From Tamarix chinensis (Eukaryota > Streptophyta > Magnoliopsida > Caryophyllales > Tamaricaceae), in NCBI GenBank assembly GCA_030549775.1, contig CM060175.1, positions 99,067,470 through 99,131,469 of the forward strand: a stretch of 64,000 nt of DNA, written 5' to 3'. Of the stretch, positions 24,346 to 37,900 are shown in pieces (position 1 is the stretch's first letter; every line of letters starts with the position of its first letter). The notes beneath the pieces were generated by a model that was given only the letters and a program-made list of their open reading frames with translations, did not search any database and was not told where the DNA came from. The position numbers were made by a program, and so were the translations under genes.

Positions 24346-26875
24346 TATTATAAAACCTCAAAATTTACTATTATTTTTTTAAAGAAGTATTAATAATAAA
24401 ATATTATATTTTATGATGTATCTAATATATAAAAGGTACTCCCTAAACCCAATGTATACTAGATGGAAGGTTAAAATTTAACTTATATCTAAAGATAAAG
24501 TGTAGGAAGCATTAAATTCCACAATGATATAAAATTAAAAAATAGATATGGGAGAATAAATATGATAGAAAATGGAGAACTAAAAGTTTAAAGAGATATA
24601 TCCGAATAACTATGCACTTAAACCCACTCATAAACACTCACTACATATAAACATAATGAAAGCATTTAATTAACATATATTTACAAATAAGGTCGTATCT
24701 TCTTATAGAAATAAGCAGCACCTATCAAAAGAATGGCTAGTATGGTAATAACTGACTAAGGTAATAGTACACATTAATAAGATAAGGCATAAATAGTAAA
24801 CAATATTTATATAAAGAGATTTATTCTATACATGCATATAAGCTCATGATACGAGATGATTCCAGGAAAACCAAATTAAAGTCAATATTTAGGTGATTAC
24901 ACAATTCCATTTATTAGTTACATTGAGATTAGGGACCCATTTGTAATGCAAACACGTATCTCCTCTATCCCCTTATAGGAGAAAGATAGTTAACTTCACT
25001 GATATATAATAATTACTCTCTCATTTTCCACTTGGATGGGAAAATGGTAATCAACCTCACAAATACACTCACATATGAGGTAAAATGCACATGGGCCAAT
25101 AGCAAACCTTTTATACTTAAGCACACGTACTCCTATATACCAATGAATTGGACTAATATAAAGTAGATTAGAGTCCTCTAGTTTTGATGTAACCAGACAA
25201 TTATTTAAATAATGTCAAACACTTAGTCTTAACTCTTGTGGTCTTCCACTTTGAGTACAAATGTCATATTAGTACAGTAATCAGCACCTAGCACATAACA
25301 AATTTATTACTCAATGTAATTAATATCATTGTACATTCACTTTTATTACCACTGAATTATCATGGGAAAAGGTACTTATCAACTTATTATAAAAATCTCC
25401 TATTATCATGAATTTATTCTAATAATTGATAAAATTCGAAACACTTAAAGCATCATAATTAAATATATTGGACAAAGCATCATAATTAAACACATTGGAC
25501 ATGTTATGATCACATGAAGTAAAGGTAATACATAAGAGCTTACATTAGGTATAAATTTACAAAGTAAAAGACCATAATGCCCTTGTAAAACCCTAATTCT
25601 TAATTACACCATAACTTCATCTACAAGGCTATCTAATTCACCAAATTTAACACAATGGCCCAATATATCATTAACAATACTATATCTAAATATCATGATC
25701 TAAATCTAATGTTTCACACATAAAATACTTATATTACCCTTTAGTTACTATTCCTAAATAAAGTGATTTTCTTATAATATTGCTCTTATGTTAGTCCTAT
25801 ATGTCCCTAATATTTCATATATCACACTTAATTTTTTAACGACCAAAAAATGCTTACACAACATCAAAATTTTAGATTTTTCCATAAAAGATTAAAATGC
25901 CTCTAATTCACCTAAACATCTCCAAACTTATTATTTTCATAACTTAGATCATACTCATCCAAACCCTAACATATAATATATCAAATTTAATGTAAAGACC
26001 TCAAGGGAAAAAATGACACACTCATTTTTCATAAACCTCACAAAAGTACCAAATTACTCTCAAAGTCGATATCACACATAACCCACAAAAATCTATAGGT
26101 TTCCAAAAATTCACTAAAATTATATTAAAAAAAACCACACTTACATTATTAGCAACTCAAAAATGTAATAAACATTAATTAAAACAACTCGCAATTCCAC
26201 AAATTACCCTATGGATGACACCTCCATATGCCCAACACAAAGTCTTTCAACCTTAACACTCTACACCAATTATAATATTTATACATAAATAATTCTACTT
26301 GTTCATGGACTTATGAAGAGAACATAATACACCATCATGATTGAGATTTTATGGAGAAGTCTATCAAGAAATAAAATATATAAATTTCTCATACATTCAT
26401 AAAACTCATAAAAATCATGAACTTACTAATTAATACACGAATATAAATAAAAGTAAAACCTAATCATGACTTCTAGTACAAAACATGATAACATGAGAAT
26501 TCATAAAATTACCACAAAATGACAAGAAAACCCTAAACTAGAGAACTTTACTATTAACAAAGGTTTCTCTTTCAAAAAAATTATTACAACCTTTCTTTTT
26601 TATCCCATCATCATTAAACAATCCTTTTTACAGCACCCCACTGATTTATATCATTTGTGAGTTTCTTGCCTATCTCTACCAAAAGAGGAAGACCAAGAGA
26701 GTGATGGTTGCAGGCTATCTTATCTCTTATCATTCTAAAAACATCAACTCCATGTATAACCTCCTTTAATATGGATTAGATGACTTTTTTAGTATGTCAA
26801 CAATCCTACCCTTGAATTATCTAACATAATCCTTACTCTCTTGGCTTGTCGTAGCACAGAATGGGTCGTTACACC
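24346..26875 (-). repeat. Possible degenerate reversed gypsy LTR
   Basis: The left edge ATAAAACCTCAAAATTTACTAT resembles the reverse complement of the solo-LTR 3' end (CACCCCAAAATTTACTAC). The right edge GAATGGGTCGTTACA resembles a reversed TGTAACGACCC start. A word near 25080 (AGGTAAAATGCACATGGGCC) recalls the arrays at 56.9 kb. I found no target duplication, so the limits are tentative. Nothing coding is visible. Confidence 0.3.
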
Positions 26876-29800
26876 CAACATAGGTGTTTTCCATTGTACT
26901 CACCTTGACCTACTTCCACAAGTCAAGGTATGGTACCACTTCATTTGTACCTTCTTGGTACTTACCATACAAGATCACACCATTTTACTCAATTGGATGA
27001 TTCTATTGTACTATATGTGGTGGAGAAGAAATTAATTGATGTTAGGAATTTGCTCTAGGATTAGTTAGAGGTTGCATCTACTAAACCTATAAGGCAACTC
27101 TTCTTCTCGTCCTTGGTATACAATCACTACCATAAGATAGGTGTTACAGTGGAATAAAAGGTTGAGATGATTATGAGTTATACTCCAATAAATGAAGTTG
27201 TTATTTGCTAAGTTTTGGTAAACAAATCATCAACATCAAAGGGTAATGCACTATTACCAGTTGTTATCGGTATTGATGTTTGAGGGATCTTATAACGGAT
27301 ACTAATAGACATGGAGCTTTCAAATATTGGGAAACATATAATAGTAGAAGCTCAAACCAAGAAGATGTTTGCCCTAAAGTATATCAGGTTGGTGGTGGAC
27401 AATCTAAAGGTGGAGATGACAATGATGGTTGACAAGGAGGAGGAAACTAGTGACCCAGGTTGGCTCATGTAGCTAGAAATGGTAGGGTGGCTTAGCTAGT
27501 GGCAAATAATGCCACCAAATCCTAATAAACTCCAATAATATCCTAATGTGATGGTGAAAACTCCTTTACCTATGGTGGCACTCCTTAGAAGGCTTATCAT
27601 TTTTTTTTCTTTTTTCTACCATGTTTATGAGACCTTATAAGGCCATGAATGCCCAATCTCTCATTTTCCCTTTTTAATCCTTACCCTATACTTGTGAGGA
27701 AACTACTAAATTCTATCCTAAGGAATATACACACACACACACATACTTTTTTCTTTCAATACTTGTCATTTTTATTCCTTTGTATCCACACATTATGTCT
27801 TTTTCTCACAAAATTATGAATATAACAATATTCTTTTGGACTAATTTTCTACCTAATTCATGTATATAGTCTTTATCTTTATATTTTGATAATTTGGTTT
27901 ACCTTGACTCGTTCCCTATCAAGCAAAAAAGGTAGCATACCTACCTTACCCTTTATCACATATTATACACCGCAATACATCTAACCCTACATTATTACAT
28001 TATGCAATCTTAGTAGTTACAATTATCCATGTTCAACATTATGTGATAGAGTATTGATGAATCCTAATAAGGCTTATAAATTTGTTTCAAGGCTATAATC
28101 ATTAAACACGAATGACTTAGTGACCCCATATAGACTAATTTAGAATTATGTAATTGAGAAAATAGATAGCTCAAAAACCAACACTATAATGTAGTGATTA
28201 CTATAAGGGAACTGATCCTGCAAAGGTTGATCACCAAAAAATTTTGGGGAAATTTTGGACCTTCGTCAAAATTTATTATACAAAGAAAGCATAGTAATGA
28301 TAGTAGTTATATCAAAGTCTCTAGCACCCACACTTCTTAGTAACCAAGGATACCTACATAAGACCCATATGCATACCTATGTCAAATGGTGTTGTAGGGT
28401 GTGAGAATGCTCAAGAAATCAATTCCAAAATAGGTGATAGGGTGGAATAACTAGGGATTCATGTTTGAGACTCAAATCTTTACTTGATCCAAAGACCCTA
28501 TACACCTAAAAGAGTTTGATGTTCTTAATAAAAAAATATGGCTTACCCTACAGTAGAACTGGCCCAGTGAAAAGAAGCATAATATGGGAGTATTGAGCTA
28601 ATAAACTACTTCTATGACTCTTATTTTACTTTGAATTTTTCTAAGAAAAGACTCGCTTAGCATATTCACTCACACACGAAGAGCCTTATATGGTCTTCTT
28701 CTAATTAAGCAAGTTAAGTATTTTTTTTTCCTTTGAGGTTTTGAACTTATGATCTTATGACTCTACTAAAGGATAATGGTCACTTCAACACACATAAGGA
28801 TAATTTGATGGGTAGTTTTTCTACTCGTCTTTCCACAAAATTTGTTCAAGATGAGCAACGAAGTAAGTTAAGGGAGTTGGTAGCACTCTTGGAGTGCACA
28901 TTTTTAGCACCCTTCAGGAGAAATATAAATGTTTATTTTGCAATTCAATTCAATATATAGTGTAATATGATATTTTTTTCCGCCATGTAGGTTAATACCT
29001 TTTATATGCAAGAAAACTTAGAATTTGCATTCCAAGTAGTCAAAACATTGTGCTTTGTAGACTAAAATTAATTGTTTATGCATTGGTGGAAATTTGAACA
29101 TTTTCCTATAAGGTAATGCATAAGATGGAACAAACAAGTAAGCTAAGCCTTGCAATCAAGTGATACACCCTACTAGCTATGACACACTATATAATAGTGA
29201 ATACAACCAAGGTTATCATTTTTAGGATGGTCTTATACAAAACAGATGTCATTGATGAAAAAATCTTAAGATTCCACTTGTCCCCCTAATGTCCATTATT
29301 CCTCCAATGCCATGTGTCACTCCAAATCAAATCCCTTGTCCTATATGCCTCATTGCTATATAAAAAGAGCAACATTTGAGCTGCAAAAAAGAGAGAAAAA
29401 TAAGGGGAAAAAATAAAAGAATGCATAAAGTAAGGTCAAGAAGGAAGATGAGCAAATAGATAAGGCTTAGTTTGAAAAAGGAAGGATGGGAATAATATCA
29501 AGATGAAAAATAATATACCGCCTTCCCTCCTCCTCAATTTACTTCCTTCTTCTCACTTCTTATTTTTGTATGCTTTGTTTTGTGCAATGGAAATCAACAT
29601 CAGCTAATTTATATTTGTGGGGAGGATCAAAGTGATGTTAGTGCTGTAATATTTTGAATGTTTTAATATTACCTGCGAATGAATGGGTATTTCACTTTTG
29701 ATGTGCTAAGTTACTCGTTGAGTGTTGATTGTTAGCCATAATTGGCATTCACCCAACCGAATAAATCTTGAGAGGGATGTGTTAGGTGGAAAGAATCAAA

Positions 29801-30417
29801 ATGATGCTAAAATTAGCATGGAGACAAGTTTAGGTTCTAGAATTAACATTATTAACCCCATTATGTGACATTACCAATGTTCATGTACCGGGATGGTGAC
29901 AACCCGAGAGTATGTCTCACCTTAAGTGAGACCTAGTGGGAGGATAAGTGTTAGTACCCTATAATCCCTTACTTGTTGTAGTGTAATTAATGTTATAGTG
30001 CATGGTGATGTGAGATTCCCCTCCTTAGAGCCCTTCCTATCATGATCTACCCTCTTATTAAGCTAAAATTGAGCCTATTAACCTTCTACATTTAAATTGT
30101 TAATAGTTTGTGTTGAAAAACTCTATCATATGACTTAGTATGTATTTATTCCTTAATTTAGTTTTCCCTACAATATTTCTCACCCTACAACATAGTGTGA
30201 TCCCCAATCTCTTAGGGAATAGTACCCATTCACTCTGTACTACTTGATATAATGGTGTACACTTGCATCCTATGTTGTGGCATTTCATACCCTATAGCAT
30301 CCATACATTATTATCCATAATAATAGTACACCACTTCTCTACCTCACCTTATTTTCTCTATGCATTTTTTGTTCAAAAAGATTAGATGGTAGTTATATAT
30401 TAGCAGTTACAAGTTAC
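26876..30417. other. AT-rich repetitive DNA without a recognisable gene
   Basis: Short open frames here have no family resemblance. A TATA-like GCTATATAAAAAGAGC at 29352-29367 followed by a purine-rich tract could be an LTR promoter, but no terminal repeats were found. A short (CA)n lies at 27728-27745. Confidence 0.4.
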
Positions 30418-30431
30418 TTTCTCTATATTGT

Positions 30432-30553
30432 CCTCGTTCTTTTTTTTCTTTTTTCGGTAAAACCTATATCAACAATGGGGTTTGAACTCCAAACCTTATC
30501 ATAAGACCATTGCACATGGTAGTGACAATACCACTTGAGCTAAAAGTTTATGA
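30432..30553 (-). mobile_element. tRNA-derived SINE with 13-bp TSD
   Basis: The minus strand starts near TAGCTCAAGTGG, which fits a Pol III A box. It continues to GGAGTTCAAACCCC (B box-like) and ends GGTTTTACCGAAAAAAG with an A-rich tail. It is flanked by perfect direct repeats TTCTCTATATTGT at 30419-30431 and 30554-30566. Length (~122 bp), the two internal promoter boxes, the A-rich tail and the TSD together define a plant SINE. Confidence 0.8.
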
Positions 30554-31112
30554 TTCTCTATATTGTTTTTGCCTTAGAGCACTCATAGTAAATCACCTCA
30601 ATTTAGTGCACATGTAATTATAATACTAAAATACTATAAAGCATCTCATGGGGCATCTCAATCATTTTGCTTCCATATTAATACTCCCTAATATAATATT
30701 AAAATATACAATTTAATCAATCTATACCCACCAAATTCATCAAATTTTTATCATTCTTTTATGCAAAATTTTGGTTTATTAATTAATAAAAATATTTATT
30801 TCAAATTTTAGTAATAAAATTAATTTGAAAATTAAATTGTTAATATTAATTTAAAAAATAATATAAATAATATCATTAATTTCAAAACAAATGTTAATCA
30901 AAAAATGTTATTTTTTAAAATAAGGAAAGAATAATATATTATTTTATGTAGATAAAAAATGTAATTAATGCTACTAATGATAATATTGAAAAATATTAAT
31001 TTACAAAAATTAAAATTATATTAAAAAATTATTATTGTAATTCATATTACTATTAATATTATTTTTAAAATTAATATCATTATTCATTTTGGTTTTAATT
31101 TACTTCAAATTT

Positions 31113-31371
31113 AGTATTCCCTTTGTTTCATAATAGATAACCCTTTTTTTCATAATATAACTCATTTTTCAAATTCCAATGAAGATTTATTATTATACTT
31201 CCCAATTAACCCTATCTCACTTCATCAATGTATAATGTAACAATAAAATTATTCAAGTTCTAATTTGAAATTTTTAGTTGATTTCTGTATCATTGACTTT
31301 AAACTTAATTATTTTTTAATAGGCATACTAAAAAATTATAGACCTTCTATTATGAAAAAGAGACGGGGAAA
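31113..31371. mobile_element. Stowaway-like MITE (~260 bp)
   Basis: The left end ATTCCCTTTGTTTCATAATAGA and right end CTATTATGAAAAAGAGACGGGGA form imperfect inverted repeats. They match the CTCCCTCCGTTTCATAATA-type ends of Stowaway-like elements. The ends have drifted, so a TA duplication cannot be shown with certainty. AT-rich DNA fills 30567-31112. Confidence 0.55.
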
Positions 31372-31769
31372 AAAAATTTGACCCCTCCCCTTTTTCTCCA
31401 TTCCATGTGTCTCCCTCTCCATTTTTCTCTAATGTCGCATCCCTTTCTTTCCTTCAATTTTTCTTTCACCATAATTTGCTCTAAATTTTGCTAAGGTGTT
31501 GCACGGAAGTTCGATGTTGCAAAAAAAAATTACACAGCCTAAAAATCCCTTTCTTTTTGTCTATCGTGCTGGTACAAAAGTGGCTTGGAATTTCTAAACA
31601 CCTCTATTGTGGATGGTCTTAGGCCTTTCACTTGTTTTAGAGGGCATGGATAGTTTGAGCTAGGTTGAATTTTTTTATAGTTATTAATAGACTCATGATA
31701 AGGCATTGATACGGACCCTATTTGGTGATTAGATAGCATCGCTCCAAACTAGCCATACCTAAAACTCTA

Positions 31770-32135
31770 AGGCATAGTCACCTAAGACCAATTAATATGG
31801 ACTCCAAAGACATAATCACCCGAGAAGATTCATAACTCCAACCAAAAGCTAGCTCTAAAGTGGGGGTTTGACCACCCATATAAACTGCCCAAAGATCCCC
31901 CTTAGTTTTTTATGTGGGATTATATCATTCACTCTCCCTTTAGACTACATATCCTCGTGTTGCCTAGGACCAGCTAATATGAATCCCAAAGACGTAATCG
32001 ACTAGAAAGCTGTAAGCATAATAGCCCAACAAGAGCCATAACTTCACCCAAAATCTAGTTGTATAGTGGAGGGTTGACCCCTCTATATAAGATGTCTAAA
32101 AATCCCCTTAATATTCGATGTGGAAATACATCATA
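31770..32135. repeat. Two diverged ~170-bp direct repeat units
   Basis: Unit 1 (about 31770-31930) and unit 2 (about 31960-32135) share ACCAATTAATATGGACTCCAAAGAC / ACCAGCTAATATGAATCCCAAAGAC, then GGGTTTGACC...CCATATAA / GGGTTGACC...CTATATAA, and finally CCCCTTA...ATGTGG. The GACCAxCxxATATAA and ATGTGG phrases are common in plant LTRs, so this may be a decayed LTR pair or tandem LTR fragments. I cannot decide. Confidence 0.5.
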
Positions 32136-33701
32136 AGTGACATTTATTTTATTTGGGTCAAAACTATTTCAATATGGCTAGAAACCTATATATCATGATG
32201 GTCCCTTCATGTATAAAAGTTCTACTTTGTTTTAGCATGCCTAACTTTAGTGATGGGCAGTCAATATATAAATGGTTAAATTTAGTTAGGCATCTTACTA
32301 TGAATATGAAATTATGACGTATGTTTGGATGTCTAAATGAGTTAACTCTTAGATTATTGAATATAAACTCATCACACAATCAAAAGATTTTCTATTCTTT
32401 TGTTAGTTGATTTACTTATCTGCTTCGGTTCATCCGTTGTTCTAGTGTGAGAACTAGTTATCAAGTCGTCATATTTTTTTAAGAAAAAAATATTTTCAAA
32501 AGACCATGTTACAACAAGAAATACAAAAAAGTTAAGATATTATAATAACTTTATGTCAAAATTTTCATTTATATATCATATAAATGTAAATAACGTTAAA
32601 ATGGACATAAGGACAACTCGAGTGTACGGTCATTAACATACGAATGAATATATATCCATGGAAAATGAGAAATATGGCTATATGGCTGGTCTTTTTTAGG
32701 ACGCATGGATGTACGATCATCTATAGAATAAAACTCGCTATCATTAATTATCCTTTTGGATGATATAGTTGTAGCCTGTAGGTGGGCTTTGAGAGGAATT
32801 TATAGAGTTTTTCAATGCCAAAAAACTTGATAAATTTCTTCTTAAAGTAAAAACAAAAATTTTAAAAAATTTTAAAATGATTTGGAAACTACCTAATCTA
32901 AACAAAGCCTAACACTTGAGGTTGGAAGTATACTATATGAAGTTAGGAACATACTCTAAAGATATGTTTGCAGCTATTCACTAAAAATAATTCAAAAAAT
33001 TAACCTTTTTTTTAAAATAAGTAATTAACTTGTATAATTATTTTTTATAAATAGCTCTAAAATTATATATATATACATACATACATATACATCCTTCCAT
33101 ACGAAAAGCATTGCATTTAAAATGCCCCACAAATGATCAAACATTGCAAATGCATAGAGTTTATTACCTCTTGCAAATGAAGAACAAAAGAGAGTGGGCA
33201 AGCGGAAAGATTCACTTCACCCACATTTTTTTCAGTGGTATGTGAAAATAAAATAAAGGGAAACTTTCAGTTTTCCAGCTCCACCTAACAAAAAAAACCC
33301 CATAACCGCTTTAGTTCCTTTCAGGCTTTTAACTACTCCCTCCAATTCTACTCCTCTCCCAAAATTAATAAGAGTAAAAAATCTCCGTACTCATTAATTA
33401 GAACAAGAAATATTTACTGCAACTCCATACTCTTTCAATTCAATCCATTAATCACCTAAGCTCTACAATCAACGCTCTTCCGATGATCACATTCCAAAAA
33501 TTAAAGACGAGGGAAAATCAAGAGCTTACTCTTTAGTATGAACTACCACTACAAAAGAATACTCAATTCAATGATCTCTGCTTATTTATTACTCTCCCCT
33601 CTTCATAATCCCTCCATCATCTCATCAAACTCCCACGTTACCAGAATCTAAAAGAATCCTTCCTCCTCACCTCATTCATCAAAAGAAACCGAAAACACTC
33701 A
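32136..33701. other. 5' flank of the QRT1-type gene
   Basis: AT-rich upstream DNA that becomes C/T-rich from about 33290, as expected near a transcription start and 5' leader. There is a TA-rich run at 33065-33080 but no convincing TATA box at a fixed distance. No gene is visible. Confidence 0.4.
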
Positions 33702-35578
33702 ATGAATTCATCAACACTCAATCTACATTTCCTGTGTTTGGTCCTACTTCTTCTGGTTACTGCAACAATTGAACTGGGTTTTGCTCAAAATAACCCGAAA
33801 ATCAGTAATCAAATTCAGAGTAAGAATTACTACATTACTTGGGATGATATCAAGGTTGATCGTGAGTTCGAAGATTTAGTTGATAGGTATGAGTTGAGTA
33901 ATGGAAATTCTAATCATCGTGATCACCAGCAAGAACAACGGAGGAATAGGAGAAGTATTATTGTTGTTGATCAGAGTGGAAAAGGTGATTCGGTTACAGT
34001 TCAAGGTGCTATAAATTTAGTTCCTGATGGAAATTCCCGTCGTGTTAAGATCTTCATTCTTCCTGGAATTTACAGGTATATTGACTTTTCGTTTTAATTT
34101 ATTTATCTGTGAACAGTTTGATTTTGATCGATCGTGTTGTCACAGAATTCCTCGTTCTGTGCGTGTTGAGGTGGCGGTTATGGTTTTGGCGGTTCTATTC
34201 TTTGGGCTTTTCATTTGGGGAGGAGCTAAGTTTGTGGGGTGTTACTTTTTTACCAGCAGTTGCCTTGCTAACTGATAATAACTCAGACGGTGAGAGGAAG
34301 AGAAAGGGCTGGGTGGATTATGGCCTTTCATAGGCGGGAACCAACTTTACGATTTTTCCCTTTTTTTTGGTGGGGGGGGGGGTGGAGGGGACCCATCAAT
34401 TTGGTCCATCCGCTCAGATATAATATATGCATATGCATATGATGTTAGTTTAGCATCGGGTTAAAATGGTACTTTTCTTTCCTTTGTTGCAGAGAGAAGA
34501 TTACTGTTCCAAGTACAAAGCCATATATTTCATTCATAGGAAAGCGAAACAAGGCCTCCGACACAGTGATAACTTGGAACAACAAAGCCTCTGACAGAGT
34601 CTCCAATGGAGCTGAATTAGGCACCTATGGATCAGCTACCATCTCTATATTTTCTGATTATTTTTGCGCATCAGAAATCACTATTCAGGTACCAACTTAG
34701 CTCTCAGTTCTCACACAAAATGACCTCCCATTCAAGAAAAATTTTGCAGCACTAATCATAGTTTCCGGTCGCAGAACACTGTAGTAGCAAAAGCTGGAGG
34801 GTACGGGATGCAAGCAGTAGCATTGAGGATTTCTGCAGATAAAGCTATGTTATACAGAGTGAATATGTTAGGTGCTCAAGATACACTCTTGGACGATGTT
34901 GGATCACATTACTTTTATCGGTGCTTCATTCAAGGATCAGTTGACTTCATTTTTGGCAATGCTAGATCGTTATATCAAGTACGAATGAAATTTTCACCTG
35001 AATAATGATTTCCCAGTTCTTCTCGCACGTGATTTCGGTTAACTAGAGGTTTGAGTTTCTTTTCTGATGTTTGCATCAAGCACAGGATTGTGTTCTTCAT
35101 TCAATAGCTGACAGAGCTGGAGCAATAGCAGCTCATCACAGGAACACGCCCTATGAAGATACAGGATTCTCGTTCTTGAACTGTACCATCAATGGGAGCG
35201 GTAAAATCTATCTGGGTAGAGCTTGGGGACCATTTTCAAGAGTTGTATATTCGTACTGTGACATTGGCGATGTTATCACTCCAGAAGGATGGAGTGAATG
35301 GGGTGATCCATCCAGACGAAGGTAGGTTAAATGAAAACTTTTGTAGTATGATTAGGGCTCTGATCTTTGTAATTTTCACAAGATTGTGGATGCTGGAATG
35401 TTATTGAAGTTTGGTTTTCGTCTGTAGGACTGCAGTCTTTGGGGAATACCGATGCAGGGGGAAAGGAGCGTACGCAAGGAGACGGGTGCCATGGATGAAG
35501 AGCTTCAGTTATGGGGAAGTAAAGCCTTTTCTTGATATGAATTTCATAGATGGGAACAAATGGCTTAGACTGTATTAG
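33702..35578 (+). CDS. QRT1: Pectin methylesterase, QUARTET1-type, five exons
   Basis: Exons, all GT-AG and in phase: 33702-34075, 34493-34688, 34775-34978, 35086-35321, 35428-35578, giving 386 aa. A hydrophobic signal peptide (CLVLLLLVTATIELGFA) marks secretion to the wall. Family motifs in order are GIYREKI, QAVALR, QDTLLDDVGSHYF (catalytic Asp), GSVDFIFGNA (second Asp), AIAAHHR, YLGRAWG (Arg/Trp of the active site), ITPEGWSEW and KPFLDMNFIDGNKWLRLY. It should demethylate homogalacturonan. There is no inhibitor pro-region, and the size and SLYQDC-type junction match Arabidopsis QRT1 (about 380 aa), needed for pollen-tetrad separation. All key residues are present, so it looks functional. 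Orthology is inferred from remembered sequence features. Confidence 0.93.
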
Positions 35579-36128
35579 CTTTTGAGAATTCTCTTTATGG
35601 TGTTTCCTATTGTCATAATATCATAGGAACTCAGGGTTATTTTTCGGCAAGGGTAGGCAGGCAAGATTCCTGCAGGGCACAACTGTACATTGAATATGGT
35701 AGGATCGAGCAAATGTATATCAGTATATCACCGATACAAATACCAAGCTATATTTTTACCGCAAATTGAAGCCTCATGTGTTATCAGAATCTCGTATCCC
35801 AGTCTTAATTCAAGGGCACAAACTTCAGAAAGATTTAACACGATACAAAGCAAATTCATGATACTTACTGGATGAAAAGGAGTCTGTTCATAAAGAAACT
35901 ATAGCAAGCTAGAAGGGGAAATATGAAGTGCATTTCATCCCTATTCAAGGCAGAAGATATTCTATTGGTAGGTATTTTCTACATTATTATCTCCGACACG
36001 GCTAAACTAATCAGAAAACACAGGCATCACATGACACTACCACACTACGCTCCCTTTTTATACAACTAGGGTTGCCCGACCTCAGGATCCGAAAGGACAC
36101 CACACACCTACGTCTTGTCTACAATACT
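35579..36128. other. Convergent 3' regions of QRT1-type gene and BAH-Agenet relic
   Basis: About 550 bp between two tail-to-tail genes, probably holding both 3' untranslated regions. No clear canonical AATAAA stands out. Confidence 0.4.
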
Positions 36129-36189
36129 TTACACTGGCAGTTTGGCCCCTCGACATGAAACATCTTTTAGCCCTGTACAGCCAGCCAAT

Positions 36190-36560
36190 TCTGCCATTTC
36201 CATGAGTTCGACACCATTCTCATTTGCGGCGGTGTCACGGACCATTTCATCTAGCTTGACCTCGCTATGATGGTCACTATCATGATTGACACAGCTATTA
36301 TCATCTCGCACAGAGGGAGGTTGTTGATTGCCATCACTGACCAAGTCTACATGCTGTTAACAGGAAGGGCAAAGCAGCCATACCAACTTCTTCAGCTTCA
36401 TGGACACCATTCTCATCTATAGCGGTTCCCTTAACCATTTTACCTAGCATGGCGTCGCTATGATCATCACTATTAGCATTGACACAATTACTATCACCAC
36501 ACATAGAGGGTTGAGGCTTGAGTGACATCACCAATTGAGTCTACATGCTGTTCACAAGAA
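36190..36560 (-). repeat. Two ~195-bp tandem repeats in the BAH-Agenet gene tail
   Basis: Units about 36190-36360 and 36385-36560 share GACACCATTCTCAT, CGCTATGATSRTCACTAT and AAGTCTACATGCTGTT/GAGTCTACATGCTGTT. They encode related acidic peptides (e.g. DSNCVNANSDDHSDAMLGKM and DNSCVNHDSDHHSEVKLDEM). The repeat includes the EEVGMxAL segment that also closes the preceding block. Confidence 0.65.
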
Positions 36561-36999
36561 AGGCCAATGCAGTCATGCCAACTTCCTCAGTTTCAGTCTT
36601 ATCTACTTTAGTCTTAAGAGGGGTATTATCATCAGATATAATAAATTTATGAGACTTGTCATCGTGAGGGGCTGCAGATACTTCCGTTTCTGGAACCACA
36701 ATAGATGATGTTGGGAGTATGTCAGGCATTGCCTTCTCGGTTCACACATTTGTCGTCAACCATGTCTGCATGTCCACCAACGGAAGGGGCAGATTATCAG
36801 ATCAGCTTTTTCAGTTCCGACCATGCGGTAATTTGACTTAGGGGGGACGACATCACTCGATGAAGCAAAATATGTTACAACACCTTCCCACCAACCATCA
36901 TTCCACCATGCATCTGCCAAATCCGTCGTGGGAGGGCACGGCCCGATTCTAGGGCTCCCTGGACATCTTATGCTAAGTTTGTCAGGTGTCCTCAAACTT

Positions 37000-37900
37000 G
37001 CATGAACAAGTTAACAGCACATAACTGCATCACACCGTTCATTGGTCAACTTTTGGAGTCCCTCCCTACACATAATTAAATTAAATGCAAAATTTCAATC
37101 CACAATAAGATGATTTCAAATTTAGTTACTTTCCTGAATCTTTTGCAATGAATTCACTTACGGATTCGCTAAGGCTATTGAAAATAATAAGGTTCTCACA
37201 AATGAGGCATACAGCCAGATCTACTGAAGCAACAAAGAATTAGATGGGGCTTTTGTAAGTCAACCATATTATTTCTAAGTACTACTATACTAGACTACTA
37301 GCAGTATGGTTTGTGCCTGAATCTGCTTTGAAAATCTAAAAACTTCTATAATTGATGTAAGATGCTGTGCACAGCATAACTGGCAACGATGGTAAGCCGA
37401 TGGTTATAAGCTGTTCATAGTTTATTTTTCACAAATTTTTAACACCAGCAAACCGATTAATAGACATCTGAAAAGGTTTTTGTCCATTTCTCTTCCCCTC
37501 CTCCTCCTCCTTCCTCCTCTTTTTTCTTCTTTTTGGTTGATTATTTTTATGTCCATTTCTCATGCTACATACCCAACAGGAAAGAGAATAAGAATATCAG
37601 AATTATCTCACATAATTTCTCAATTAAGTCTAAACAGTAAACACAATACCTCGAGGTTGCTACATCCATCCTGATCATCCACATCATCGTACTTAACTTT
37701 AATATTCTTTCGACAGATCTCTTAGTCAGTACACCTAAACCAGCATCCATGGATGCCGCTGTTCTGACACAGCAACTCTAACTTCGCATTTATCGTCAAA
37801 AGTGGGGTAAGGGATTCCTAAATTCGAAAAAAAAAATGGACAAACAAACAAACTTGTTGCAGATAGATCACATTTCGCGTCCTGAGAAGCCGGCTTAGAT
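37000..37900. other. Apparent intronic DNA of the BAH-Agenet relic
   Basis: AT-rich, no coding match, with a CCT-rich run at about 37497-37525. It separates the BAH-proximal exon (37908-38267) from the Agenet exon. Confidence 0.4.

Noticed and set aside
24346..26875. Firm solo-LTR call
   Set aside because: The ends only loosely resemble family termini and no target duplication could be found. Kept as a low-confidence repeat.
28757..28960. 67-codon ORF as a small gene
   Set aside because: No domain, no coding bias visible, and it lies in AT-rich repeat DNA.
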